DNA of 64,000 bases from Psychrobacter urativorans (GTDB lineage Bacteria; Pseudomonadota; Gammaproteobacteria; Pseudomonadales; Moraxellaceae). The stretch spans positions 806,001-870,000 of the forward strand of contig NZ_CP012678.1 of the NCBI RefSeq assembly GCF_001298525.1. The letters are read 5' to 3'. The notes under the pieces were generated by a model, which was not told the origin of the DNA, searched no databases, and was given only the letters and a program-made list of their open reading frames with translations. Position 1 is the stretch's first letter. Each line of letters starts with the position of its first letter. The position numbers were made by a program, and so were the translations under genes. Positions 1-9,169 of the stretch are shown piece after piece.

Positions 1-20
1 AATCATTAAGTGAGCCTGTT

Positions 21-485
21 ATGCAAGCGGTACAAGTTAAAGTCTTAAACCCTAAAATTACTCAAGATGCAGCATTCTCTCTACCCACACGTGCCACTGA
101 TGGCTCAGCAGGTATTGACTTGCGGGCTTGTATTGATGAGCCTTTGATAGTCAAAGCGGGTGCAACGCATTTGGTAAAAACAGGTTTAGCCGTTTATATT
201 CAAGACCCTAATTATGCGGGTATGATTTTACCACGCTCAGGGCTTGGGCATAAGCATGGCATTGTACTGGGTAATTTGGTCGGACTCATCGATGCTGACT
301 ACCAAGGTGAGCTGATGGTCAGTATTTGGAATCGCAGCACAGAAGATTTCGTGCTTAATCCTGCCGAACGTATGGCACAGTATATTGTCGTACCGATTGC
401 CCGCCCTGAGTTTGAAATCGTTGATGAATTCAGTGACGAAAGCGCGCGCGGTGCAGGTGGATTTGGTCATTCAGGTCGTCAGTAA
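21..485 (+). CDS. dut: dUTP diphosphatase (dUTPase)
   Basis: Hydrolyses dUTP to dUMP and pyrophosphate in the cytoplasm, which keeps uracil out of DNA and supplies dUMP for thymidylate synthesis. The 154-residue protein has the usual length of trimeric dUTPases and shows their motifs in order: AGIDLRA (about 30-36), PRSGLG (71-76), [10 protein letters not shown] (88-97), and the C-terminal arm ending [16 protein letters not shown] stretch lies 6 bases before the ATG. The gene stands immediately before algC and argB. In related bacteria coaBC precedes dut, and the first 13 bases of the window could be its tail ending in TGA, but that is too short to call. Confidence 0.97.
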   Translation: MQAVQVKVLNPKITQDAAFSLPTRATDGSAGIDLRACIDEPLIVKAGATHLVKTGLAVYIQDPNYAGMILPRSGLGHKHGIVLGNLVGLIDADYQGELMVSIWNRSTEDFVLNPAERMAQYIVVPIARPEFEIVDEFSDESARGAGGFGHSGRQ

Positions 486-574
486 CCCAAGTTTATCTAT
501 CTATATTTACAAAAAATGCGGTCGCGTAAACTCATTTAACGACCATTCATAGCGCTGATAAGGAGAATAAAGTA

Positions 575-2551
575 ATGACGCATTTTTCTGCGCAGCAATC
601 CTTATTTCGTGCCTATGATGTGCGCGGTGCGCGGCAGCTTTTTACCTCTGAATTTATACAAGCACTGGGTAAATCCTTCGCCCAGCTTTATCAGATACAA
701 AGTTGCGGTATAGAAGATAAACGCTTAAAAAACACTCATATAGAGAATCATCAGCCAGCTCCTAACCGTCATTCTACGCCACCCGCTAGACGTAACAATA
801 CTGTCGTTATTGGCTACGACGTGCGCTGTAATAGTGATACGATTGCGCACACGCTTGCCAATATTTTAAGTAGTCACGCATTGACCGTGATTAATTTAGG
901 TCTCATTACCACACCGATGATGGCATTTTGGGCTGAGCAATATGGCGGTCATGGCATTATGGTCACCGCTAGCCACTCAGAAAAAAATACCTTAGGGGTC
1001 AAATGGTTAGTAGCTAACGCTTCTCCCAGTAGCCAAGACATTCAAAATTTGTATCAGAAATTATTAGCTATTTATGATGCCAAAGCCAACTACTTTCAAA
1101 ACAGTCTCTCAATCAATACTCATTCTAATAATAGCTCTGAAAATAACCACGGTCTAAAAAGCTCCTCACAACCACTTACTATATCTGCCAACCGTATTAA
1201 TCACTTACCTACTACAAGGGTTGTGGGTGCTTATATTGAAGCGATTGCAGAAGTGTTTTCTTGTATTCATCAGCACAGTAATACGCGAAACAGTGATACG
1301 CAAATAACCCATGGTATTCAACCTTTATCTAAGCTCAATATCACGATTGTCATTGACTGTATGCATGGTGCGACCAGCAATATTGCTCAAGCGTTATTTC
1401 AGCGTTTTTGTCGTCAGGTCATTATGCTGAATGATACCCCTGATGGTAATTTCCCATTAGGTAATCCCGATCCTACCGAGCCTAATCGCCTTGCTGAGCT
1501 CCAACAAACGGTTATGATTCATGAAGCGGATATGGGCTTAGCATTTGATGGTGATGGCGATCGGCTGATGATTGTGGATAATCGTGGGAAGGTTGTCGCC
1601 CCCGACCATCTGCTCTATTTATTAGCGCAAGTGGCAATAACGGAGCGTCCGCTTTCTGCTGATGTAGACGCACCGCAGGTTTTGTTTGATGTGAAATGCT
1701 CTCATCATTTAACAAAGCTGCTCACCTCACTCGGGGCAACGCCAGTGATGACGAGAACAGGCAGTAGTTTGCTAAGGCAACAGCTCCAAGCTCGCGGCGC
1801 TCATGCTATATTTGCCGGTGAGCTATCGGGTCACTTTATCTTTAATGACGGTTATTTTATCGTTTTTGATGATGCGATGTATAGCGGCTTGCGGCTACTA
1901 CATTGGCTGACCCATTCCGTGTCAATAGGCACTATTCATCAATCAATAATGAATAAACAGACCGAACTTGGTAGCAATACTCCAAATTATTCAAAACCAG
2001 TAACGACAACTGTCGATGTGTGGGGTGAGCCAAAACCCGTGACCGCCCCTTATCAGCTGACAGATATTACCCAAAATCTACCAATGCTGGTCAGTACCGC
2101 CGATCACTATTTACCCTTATCAAGTAAAGTTGACAGCCACTGCACCATCATCGAGCATTTGGTCGCCTTCTGTCATTATTTACAACGCTTGGCTCATAAT
2201 GACAGCAGTTCTACTCGACTTGTGGCAGAGGTAGCTCCTAACACCGTTGCTGTCAATACTGTCAATACCTCGTCATCATGTGATTATGATCATACCCTAC
2301 AATACACGACTGCACAGGCGCAGCAGCTCTTGCCAGCAGGGACACGCTTATCTTGTATTGATGGTTTACGCCTAGACTTTGATAAGGGGTTTGGCGTTCT
2401 GCGCAAATCCAATACCAGTCACAGTCTCACGGTGCGTTTTGCCGGTGATAGCGTTGCTGATTTAAAAGACATACAAGCGCATTTTGTCGCCTTATGCCGT
2501 CCCTTTTATGACACCTTAGCAGAACAAATTGCCGCTATTTATCCCGAATAG
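575..2551 (+). CDS. algC: Phosphomannomutase/phosphoglucomutase (AlgC type)
   Basis: Interconverts hexose 1- and 6-phosphates, feeding LPS and exopolysaccharide precursor synthesis. Alpha-D-phosphohexomutase signatures are in order: the phosphoserine loop TASHS (Ser about 133), the metal loop DGDGDR (325-330), the sugar-binding loop GELSGH (415-420), and a phosphate-binding segment with SNT at 612-614. At 658 residues it is much longer than the roughly 460-residue Pseudomonas AlgC. The extra length sits in polar Asn/Ser/His-rich insertions near 45-75, 175-207, 230-250, 455-478 and 535-570, between conserved blocks. An AAGGAG ribosome site precedes the ATG. It probably shares transcription with dut and argB. 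Substrate preference cannot be read from the sequence. Confidence 0.9.
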   Translation: MTHFSAQQSLFRAYDVRGARQLFTSEFIQALGKSFAQLYQIQSCGIEDKRLKNTHIENHQPAPNRHSTPPARRNNTVVIGYDVRCNSDTIAHTLANILSSHALTVINLGLITTPMMAFWAEQYGGHGIMVTASHSEKNTLGVKWLVANASPSSQDIQNLYQKLLAIYDAKANYFQNSLSINTHSNNSSENNHGLKSSSQPLTISANRINHLPTTRVVGAYIEAIAEVFSCIHQHSNTRNSDTQITHGIQPLSKLNITIVIDCMHGATSNIAQALFQRFCRQVIMLNDTPDGNFPLGNPDPTEPNRLAELQQTVMIHEADMGLAFDGDGDRLMIVDNRGKVVAPDHLLYLLAQVAITERPLSADVDAPQVLFDVKCSHHLTKLLTSLGATPVMTRTGSSLLRQQLQARGAHAIFAGELSGHFIFNDGYFIVFDDAMYSGLRLLHWLTHSVSIGTIHQSIMNKQTELGSNTPNYSKPVTTTVDVWGEPKPVTAPYQLTDITQNLPMLVSTADHYLPLSSKVDSHCTIIEHLVAFCHYLQRLAHNDSSSTRLVAEVAPNTVAVNTVNTSSSCDYDHTLQYTTAQAQQLLPAGTRLSCIDGLRLDFDKGFGVLRKSNTSHSLTVRFAGDSVADLKDIQAHFVALCRPFYDTLAEQIAAIYPE

Positions 2552-2674
2552 TTTTCATTTTAAATACCAGCAAATAACAAAAAAATGGCTCAATCTCTCG
2601 ACTTCATTAATAATGTTTAATTCCCATCGATGTTTGCAGCATGCTTGAGCGTGCGCTTTAGAACCCGATTTTAG

Positions 2675-3586
<912 letters not shown>

Positions 3587-3618
3587 ATGAGCTAGCAGCC
3601 AATAGTCCTTATGAGCAT

Positions 3619-3656
3619 AAAAAGCCCAAACTTAATATCTAAGCTCGGGCTTTTTT
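3619..3656 (+). terminator. Intrinsic terminator after argB
   Basis: AAAGCCC pairs with GGGCTTT, and inside it CTTA pairs with TAAG; the hairpin is followed by a run of six T. It lies 33 bases after the argB stop. Confidence 0.8.
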
Positions 3657-3720
3657 ATATTCATCAATCGCACTGACCTTTATACTTATAAGACGAATTA
3701 TAGGGCAAAATTATTATTTT

Positions 3721-3741
3721 ATGGTTATGGTTATGGTTATG
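3721..3741. repeat. ATGGTT hexamer tandem repeat
   Basis: Three perfect ATGGTT units plus ATG run in tandem, 12 bases beyond the stop codon of the ArsC-like gene on the minus strand. No function is evident; it is the sort of tract that can change length by slippage. Confidence 0.75.
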
Positions 3742-3752
3742 CAGTCACATTT

Positions 3753-4118
3753 TTATGAAAAAGCCGTATCAAATTCTGCTTTATCCAAGCCGCATAATAA
3801 TACTGCTTTATCTTGATAACTGCCCTCCACTATCGGACGTTTAATCATACTGGTATTGGCGACAAGGAAGTCAATCGCGCTATCATTACTATCATCAGCC
3901 GCTTGTTTTTGTTCCTCTGACAGTTTACGCCATGTCGTTCCGCGTTTATTGAGTACTTTATCCAATCCCAATTTATCGACCCAACGCTGGACACTTTCTT
4001 TATCTATACCTTGTTTTTTATAATCATGAAAGTCATAGTCTACGCCTAGCTCATCAAGTTTAAGAAACGCTTTTTTCATCGTATCGCATGATTTAATACC
4101 GTAAATGGTGATGGTCAT
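3753..4118 (-). CDS. ArsC/Spx-family reductase-like protein (YffB type)
   Basis: A 121-residue thioredoxin-fold protein of the ArsC/Spx superfamily. It begins with a beta strand followed by YGIKSCDTMKKA (about 5-16), holding the single cysteine (Cys10) of the YffB subgroup, and has KRGTTWRKL at about 58-66 as in that subgroup. Family members are described as putative glutathione-dependent thiol reductases; arsenate reduction is not established for this branch. GGAG lies 5 bases before the ATG. It is a single gene, convergent with argB and divergent from leuS. The function beyond fold and cysteine is inference. Confidence 0.85.
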   Translation of the reverse strand: MTITIYGIKSCDTMKKAFLKLDELGVDYDFHDYKKQGIDKESVQRWVDKLGLDKVLNKRGTTWRKLSEEQKQAADDSNDSAIDFLVANTSMIKRPIVEGSYQDKAVLLCGLDKAEFDTAFS

Positions 4119-4203
4119 CTTGTCTCCAAATTATTTTTTATTTACATTGTGATTTAAGTGGCGGTTCATTTTTAAACAGTCTAGCATTTTACCAATCAAA
4201 TAT

Positions 4204-4251
4204 ATTGCCAAACACATTGCTAAACTTAATGGCAAACGCATTGCTAAACAT
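4204..4251. repeat. Four degenerate 11-13-base direct repeats before leuS
   Basis: Units resembling ATTGCTAAACNN occur back to back (starting at 4204, 4216, 4229 and 4240), ending about 120 bases before the preferred leuS start. The function is unknown. Confidence 0.6.
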
Positions 4252-4368
4252 ACTGCATAGCCATCATACGATTGGCGTATCATAGCATCGCAATTTTTAC
4301 TAAATTACGCTATGCTATGGCATTACAAAATATTCCCTTTTACCTGTGTTAACCAATTAGAGCCGACA

Positions 4369-7065
4369 ATGAGTAACTCGCAAACTGCCCCAACTGATCA
4401 TCAACCCGTAACCACCACTGACGCCAGTACGAATGCGTATCAGCCGCAGCTTATTGAAGCCGCGCAGCAAACCAAGTGGGCAACAGACAAGCGTTTTGAA
4501 GTCAGTGATGAGCCAAGCGACAAGCCAAGTCGCTACATGCTCTCTATGTTCCCTTATCCAAGCGGTAAGCTACATATGGGTCATGTGCGTAACTATACGA
4601 TATCAGATGTGCTCAGCCGTTATTATCGCCTAAAAGGGTTTGAGGTGATGCAGCCAATGGGCTGGGATGCGTTTGGCTTGCCTGCTGAAAATGCTGCGAT
4701 TGCCAATCAAACACCGCCTGCTGAATGGACGTTTGCGAATATTGATAACATGCGCGCGCAGCTGAAACTGCTTGGTTTATCCGTAGATTGGTCACGTGAA
4801 TTTGCCACTTGTAATCCTGAGTATTATCAGTGGGAACAGTGGTTATTTTTGCAATTATATAAAAAAGGCATGGTCTATAAGAAGCTTTCTACCGTCAATT
4901 GGGATCCCGTTGATAATACCGTCTTGGCAAATGAGCAAGTGATTGATGGTAAAGGCTGGCGTAGTGGTGCTGCGGTCGAAAAGCGCGATATCCCGATGTA
5001 TTACTTTAAAATTACTGATTATGCCGATGAGCTACTCGATGATTTAGACCAACTAGAAGGTCATTGGCCGTCTGAAGTACTGACCATGCAGCGCAATTGG
5101 ATTGGTCGCAGTGCGGGTATGGAAGTGCATTTCCCTTATAATCTTGAAGGTCAAGACAATACGCTAGATGTCTTCACTACTCGTCCTGATACCTTGATGG
5201 GCGTTACTTATGTGGCGGTTGCTGCTGAGCATCCACTCGCGCAGTATGCGTCTGAGCACAATAAAGCCATTGCTGATTTCTGTGCGCTGTGTAAAAAAGG
5301 CTCGGTTGCGGAAGCGGATTTGGCAAAAGCCGATAAAATTGGTATGGATACGGGTCTAACAGTTACGCATCCACTGACTGGTGAACAAGTGCCAGTTTGG
5401 GTCGCCAATTATGTATTGATGAGCTATGGCTCAGGCGCCGTTATGGCGGTTCCGGCGCATGATGAACGTGATTATGAATTTGCAACCAAATACAATTTGC
5501 CCATCAAACAAGTCATCAATATTCCTGAAGGCTATTTTGATAATGTAGAGTCCGATGACGATAATCGTGCTTATACCGAGCGTAATACCTTGGTTAATTC
5601 AGGCGAATTTGACGGCATGGACTTCGAGCAAGCTTTTGAAGCCATGTTAGCGAAGCTGGCGCCGTCAGAACTTGCCAACAAAAAAATCCAATATCGTCTG
5701 CGTGATTGGGGCGTATCGCGTCAGCGTTATTGGGGCTGCCCTATCCCAATGGTGAACTGTGAGCATTGCGGTACGGTTCCGGTAGAAGAGCAGAATTTAC
5801 CCGTTGTCTTACCGACTGATGTGGTGCCTGATGGTCGTGGTAATCCACTTAAAAACATTCCAGAATTTGTCAATACCACTTGCCCAAAATGTGGCAACCC
5901 TGCTGAGCGTGAGACGGATACCTTTGATACTTTCGTCGAGTCAAGTTGGTATTACGCCCGTTTTGCCAGTCCGCATGATGCAGTAAATATGGTGAATAAA
6001 GCTGCCGCTAACAAGTGGCTACCTGTCGACCAATACGTTGGCGGTGTTGAGCATGCGGTAATGCATCTTCTTTATGCACGTTTTTTCCATAAGCTGATGC
6101 GTGATGAAAACTTGGTATCAGGCGATGAGCCATTTGCCAATCTCATGACTCAAGGCATGGTACTTGCAGGCACTTTCTATCGTGTGAATAGCGATGGTAG
6201 TACGACTTATTATTTCACACAAGATGTCGATATTGACTATAACGAGCGTGGACAGCCGATAAAAGCCACACTTAAAACTGATGGTCTGCCTGTTACGATT
6301 GGCAAAATTGAAAAAATGTCCAAGTCAAAAAATAATGGTATCGACCCACAAACCACCATTGATCAGTACGGTGCTGATACCGTGCGCTTGTATACTCTAT
6401 TTACTGCCCCTGCAGATCAAACCCTTGAATGGTCAGATGATGCGTTAAAAGGTCCTTATAACTTTATTAAAAAAGTTTGGCGTATTGCCATTGAGCATAT
6501 ACAAGCGCTGAATGATGCTCATTTAGACCTTATAACGTTAAATAATACGCCGTTAAATACGGAGGGTTTAACCAAAGCTGCCAAAAATTTACGTCGTAAA
6601 ACTCATGAAACGATTTCTAAAATCGATGGCGACCTTGGTAATCGTTTGGCGCTTAATACGCCTGTATCAAGCTTGATGGAATTATCTAATGAGCTTGCCA
6701 GCTTTAAAGCCGACAGCGCGCAAGACTTACAGATTCAGCATGAAGCCTTGATTGACTTACTCATTATGCTATCGGTCTATGCCCCACACGTCGGTGAGCA
6801 TTTGCTTGAGCAGTTAGGATTTGATACCAAAACGATGGCTTATCCTACGCTTGATGCCAGCGCCTTAGTACAAGATACCGTTACTATGGTGGTTCAGGTC
6901 AATGGTAAAGTACGTGGCAAAATGGACGTGGCACCAAATGGCGATGTTGAGCAGCTAAAAGCACAAGCACGCGCGATTGAAAGTGTGGCAAAATTCATCA
7001 CTGGTGAGATTAAAAAAGAGATTGTCGTGCCGAATAAGTTGGTCAGTTTTGTGGTAGCAGGTTAA
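4369..7065 (+). CDS. leuS: Leucyl-tRNA synthetase
   Basis: Charges tRNA-Leu with leucine. The class Ia catalytic core has PYPSGKLHMGH (the HIGH box) near the N-terminus and KMSKSKNNG (the KMSKS loop) two thirds along. The CP1 editing domain lies between them (TRPDTLMGVTY and PAHDERDY motifs), and the anticodon-binding and C-terminal domains follow. The frame opens at 4312, but the ATG at 4369 gives a usual bacterial N-terminus and 898 residues; the extra 19 residues (MLWHYK...) look like read-through of the leader. The Zn-type cysteines are visible as CEHC and CPKC. It is the first gene of leuS-lptE-holA, an arrangement typical of gammaproteobacteria. Confidence 0.97.
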   Translation: MSNSQTAPTDHQPVTTTDASTNAYQPQLIEAAQQTKWATDKRFEVSDEPSDKPSRYMLSMFPYPSGKLHMGHVRNYTISDVLSRYYRLKGFEVMQPMGWDAFGLPAENAAIANQTPPAEWTFANIDNMRAQLKLLGLSVDWSREFATCNPEYYQWEQWLFLQLYKKGMVYKKLSTVNWDPVDNTVLANEQVIDGKGWRSGAAVEKRDIPMYYFKITDYADELLDDLDQLEGHWPSEVLTMQRNWIGRSAGMEVHFPYNLEGQDNTLDVFTTRPDTLMGVTYVAVAAEHPLAQYASEHNKAIADFCALCKKGSVAEADLAKADKIGMDTGLTVTHPLTGEQVPVWVANYVLMSYGSGAVMAVPAHDERDYEFATKYNLPIKQVINIPEGYFDNVESDDDNRAYTERNTLVNSGEFDGMDFEQAFEAMLAKLAPSELANKKIQYRLRDWGVSRQRYWGCPIPMVNCEHCGTVPVEEQNLPVVLPTDVVPDGRGNPLKNIPEFVNTTCPKCGNPAERETDTFDTFVESSWYYARFASPHDAVNMVNKAAANKWLPVDQYVGGVEHAVMHLLYARFFHKLMRDENLVSGDEPFANLMTQGMVLAGTFYRVNSDGSTTYYFTQDVDIDYNERGQPIKATLKTDGLPVTIGKIEKMSKSKNNGIDPQTTIDQYGADTVRLYTLFTAPADQTLEWSDDALKGPYNFIKKVWRIAIEHIQALNDAHLDLITLNNTPLNTEGLTKAAKNLRRKTHETISKIDGDLGNRLALNTPVSSLMELSNELASFKADSAQDLQIQHEALIDLLIMLSVYAPHVGEHLLEQLGFDTKTMAYPTLDASALVQDTVTMVVQVNGKVRGKMDVAPNGDVEQLKAQARAIESVAKFITGEIKKEIVVPNKLVSFVVAG

Positions 7066-7134
7066 GCGTATTCATTTGGTTGATTCAAGGTGGCTTGATT
7101 AAAAGCCACTTGACTAAAAATAAGGATAGCAATT

Positions 7135-7866
7135 ATGTCGTACCAGCAGCACTCTGCGCCGCTGTCGTCAGTGACAGCAAATGACTGTGCACAGCAATAC
7201 CGCGCAAAAAGATCGGTCAAGATGCTACTGGCGGCTTTGCCAATGGTTGCTGTGCTGGGTACGACCAGTATCCTAACGGGTTGTGGCTTTCAACTGCGTG
7301 GTTATGAAGCGCCTTTGCATTTTAATGTCGCTAAGACCGCCATTATCATTGCAGATGATCGCCTTTCCTTTCCATTAAAACTACCCTTAACCAGACGTTT
7401 GGAAGCGTTGGGCGTAGATATTGTTAACAAAAATTCTGCTAACAGCTCTACGACTAATACCTCTGTGGCAAATAACAGTGGTGCTGAGCAGATTGCGACT
7501 ATTAACGTGAATAACGTGCGCTTTAAGCGTTACGAATTGGTTGGCGTGCTAACAGAAATCCGGCTGGTATTATCAGCCGATGTCACTTACCAGACCATTC
7601 AAGACGGTAAGCCTGTCACGCTAACCAATCCCATTCAAGTTGAGCGTAGCTATCAATATAATGAGGCAACGGTCAGTACCGATGACCAGCAAGGCAATCA
7701 AATTCGCGACTGGTTATACGACAGTTTAGCGCGCCGTATTACCGATCAATATGTGGCGATTAACCTACCTAAAGTATCACCTGCCAGCATCAATAAGTCC
7801 TCGCAACTTATTAAAAATCCTGTGAATAAGTCAGAAGTTACGACTATTGTCACGCCAAATTCTTAA
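7135..7866 (+). CDS. lptE: LPS-assembly lipoprotein LptE
   Basis: Outer-membrane lipoprotein that plugs and supports the LptD barrel in LPS insertion. A hydrophobic signal segment ends in the lipobox LTGC (Cys about 50), followed directly by GFQLRGY, the hallmark of LptE. The signal peptide has a long 29-residue n-region; an internal ATG at 7222 would give a conventional one, but AAGGA 9 bases before 7135 supports the longer start. A polar Ser/Asn/Thr insert lies at about 100-120. Its place between leuS and holA matches the conserved leuS-lptE-holA order, which strengthens the call. Confidence 0.93.
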   Translation: MSYQQHSAPLSSVTANDCAQQYRAKRSVKMLLAALPMVAVLGTTSILTGCGFQLRGYEAPLHFNVAKTAIIIADDRLSFPLKLPLTRRLEALGVDIVNKNSANSSTTNTSVANNSGAEQIATINVNNVRFKRYELVGVLTEIRLVLSADVTYQTIQDGKPVTLTNPIQVERSYQYNEATVSTDDQQGNQIRDWLYDSLARRITDQYVAINLPKVSPASINKSSQLIKNPVNKSEVTTIVTPNS

Positions 7867-7911
7867 TTATTTTCTCTACTATTCGTCTTTTTATTTTGTA
7901 GCACAACGCCT

Positions 7912-8988
7912 ATGCAAGACACTTTTATTCAAGCCTATCCAAAGCTACTGCAATCTGATGTTGCAGTCGCAGGCTTGTGGCTGGCTCATGGTGATGAGCC
8001 GCTGTTACATCAGTGGCTTATTGATGCGCTACGTCCGCATTGGCGGGCGCAAAACTATGCGATTAAACGTATCGAGCTGGTGTCCGTGAAAAGCTGGCAA
8101 GACGTATTGTCAGAACTGGGAAGTTTATCTTTATTCGATGATGCGAGCGCCCTGATTGTGACGGGCAATCATAAGCCTGACAAAGCAGTCATTGCCGAGC
8201 TAGAACGCTTTGCTGTGGAAGCGCAAACCGGAGTCAATAGTAACAGCTTATTGTGGCTGACATCCAAGCAAGACCGCCGCGCCCAAACGAGCAAATGGTT
8301 TGCCCCTTTTGCGCAATACGGTCATATTATTGATTGCAACTTATACGATGAACGCGGGCGTCAGCAGCTGTTGCAAATTCAGGCGCAGCAATTTGGTTTG
8401 AGGTTATCGCAAGAGGCGTGGCAACTTTTGCTGTCGCAAACCGAGCATCATCTGTTAAGCGCGTATCAAACCTTGTGGCGGCTGTCTTACTTATTTGCAC
8501 CAGAGCTCATAGCAGATATCAACAAAAACAAACATGACGCTCATCATCAGAACCGTACTGCCGCAACTGTGGTGTTAGATATTACTGATTTACAAGCAGC
8601 TTTAGTCAGTGATGCCCACTTTAGCGTGTTTGATTTATCCGACGCCATGCTTGCAGGTAACCAAGCACAAGTGGCAAAAATCATATTTCAACTACAAGCC
8701 ACTGATGAGCCAACGACGTTAGTGCTTTGGGCAATCAGTAAAGACATGCGCCAAATCATGGCGTTAATGGATGGACAAGATCCACAAGCATTGGGAATAT
8801 GGCGCAGTAAACAAGGACTGTATCAGCAGGCGTGTCGCCGTCAAACCAAAGCCCAAACGGCCGAGTGGTCTGCGCTTATTTATCGTTGCGATCAAGCGAT
8901 TAAAGGCGTTATCCGCCAGCCCGCGTGGGAATTATTATTACAAGCGGCGTTAGAATTAGCCGGTCAGCGCCTATTTTCTCCAAGATAA
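7912..8988 (+). CDS. holA: DNA polymerase III delta subunit
   Basis: Delta subunit of the clamp loader, which opens the beta clamp. The 358-residue protein fits the family length and shows the HolA pattern: an N-terminal AAA-like region (LWLAHGDEPLLHQW, SLSLFDDASALIV), a middle ALVSDAHFSVFDLSDAMLAG segment, and a helical C-terminus with the QGLYQQACRR region. No P-loop is expected in this subunit and none is seen. It lies 45 bases after lptE in the conserved leuS-lptE-holA cluster. The ribosome site is weak, so translation may depend on coupling to lptE. Confidence 0.93.
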   Translation: MQDTFIQAYPKLLQSDVAVAGLWLAHGDEPLLHQWLIDALRPHWRAQNYAIKRIELVSVKSWQDVLSELGSLSLFDDASALIVTGNHKPDKAVIAELERFAVEAQTGVNSNSLLWLTSKQDRRAQTSKWFAPFAQYGHIIDCNLYDERGRQQLLQIQAQQFGLRLSQEAWQLLLSQTEHHLLSAYQTLWRLSYLFAPELIADINKNKHDAHHQNRTAATVVLDITDLQAALVSDAHFSVFDLSDAMLAGNQAQVAKIIFQLQATDEPTTLVLWAISKDMRQIMALMDGQDPQALGIWRSKQGLYQQACRRQTKAQTAEWSALIYRCDQAIKGVIRQPAWELLLQAALELAGQRLFSPR

Positions 8989-9112
8989 CTCGATTTTTTG
9001 ATATTTCATCATTATTAACGATAGCTATGATAACAAGTCATCTTAGTTAATCTTCTTCACCTTAACCTTTCGCAAACTAATTATCATTTCTTTTTGGCAA
9101 TGAAGCCTTTAC

Positions 9113-9142
9113 CATACCCATACTCATACTCATACTCATACT
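9113..9142. repeat. CATACT hexamer tandem repeat before macA
   Basis: Five tandem hexamers (CATACC followed by four CATACT) end 27 bases before the macA start codon, where promoter or leader elements are expected. Copy-number change would alter spacing in the macA upstream region. Confidence 0.85.
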
Positions 9143-9169
9143 TGATTTGACTGTAATTGGACCCTCAGC

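Noticed and set aside
1..13. Tail of coaBC upstream of dut
   Set aside because: Expected by synteny, but four codons are not enough to support a feature.
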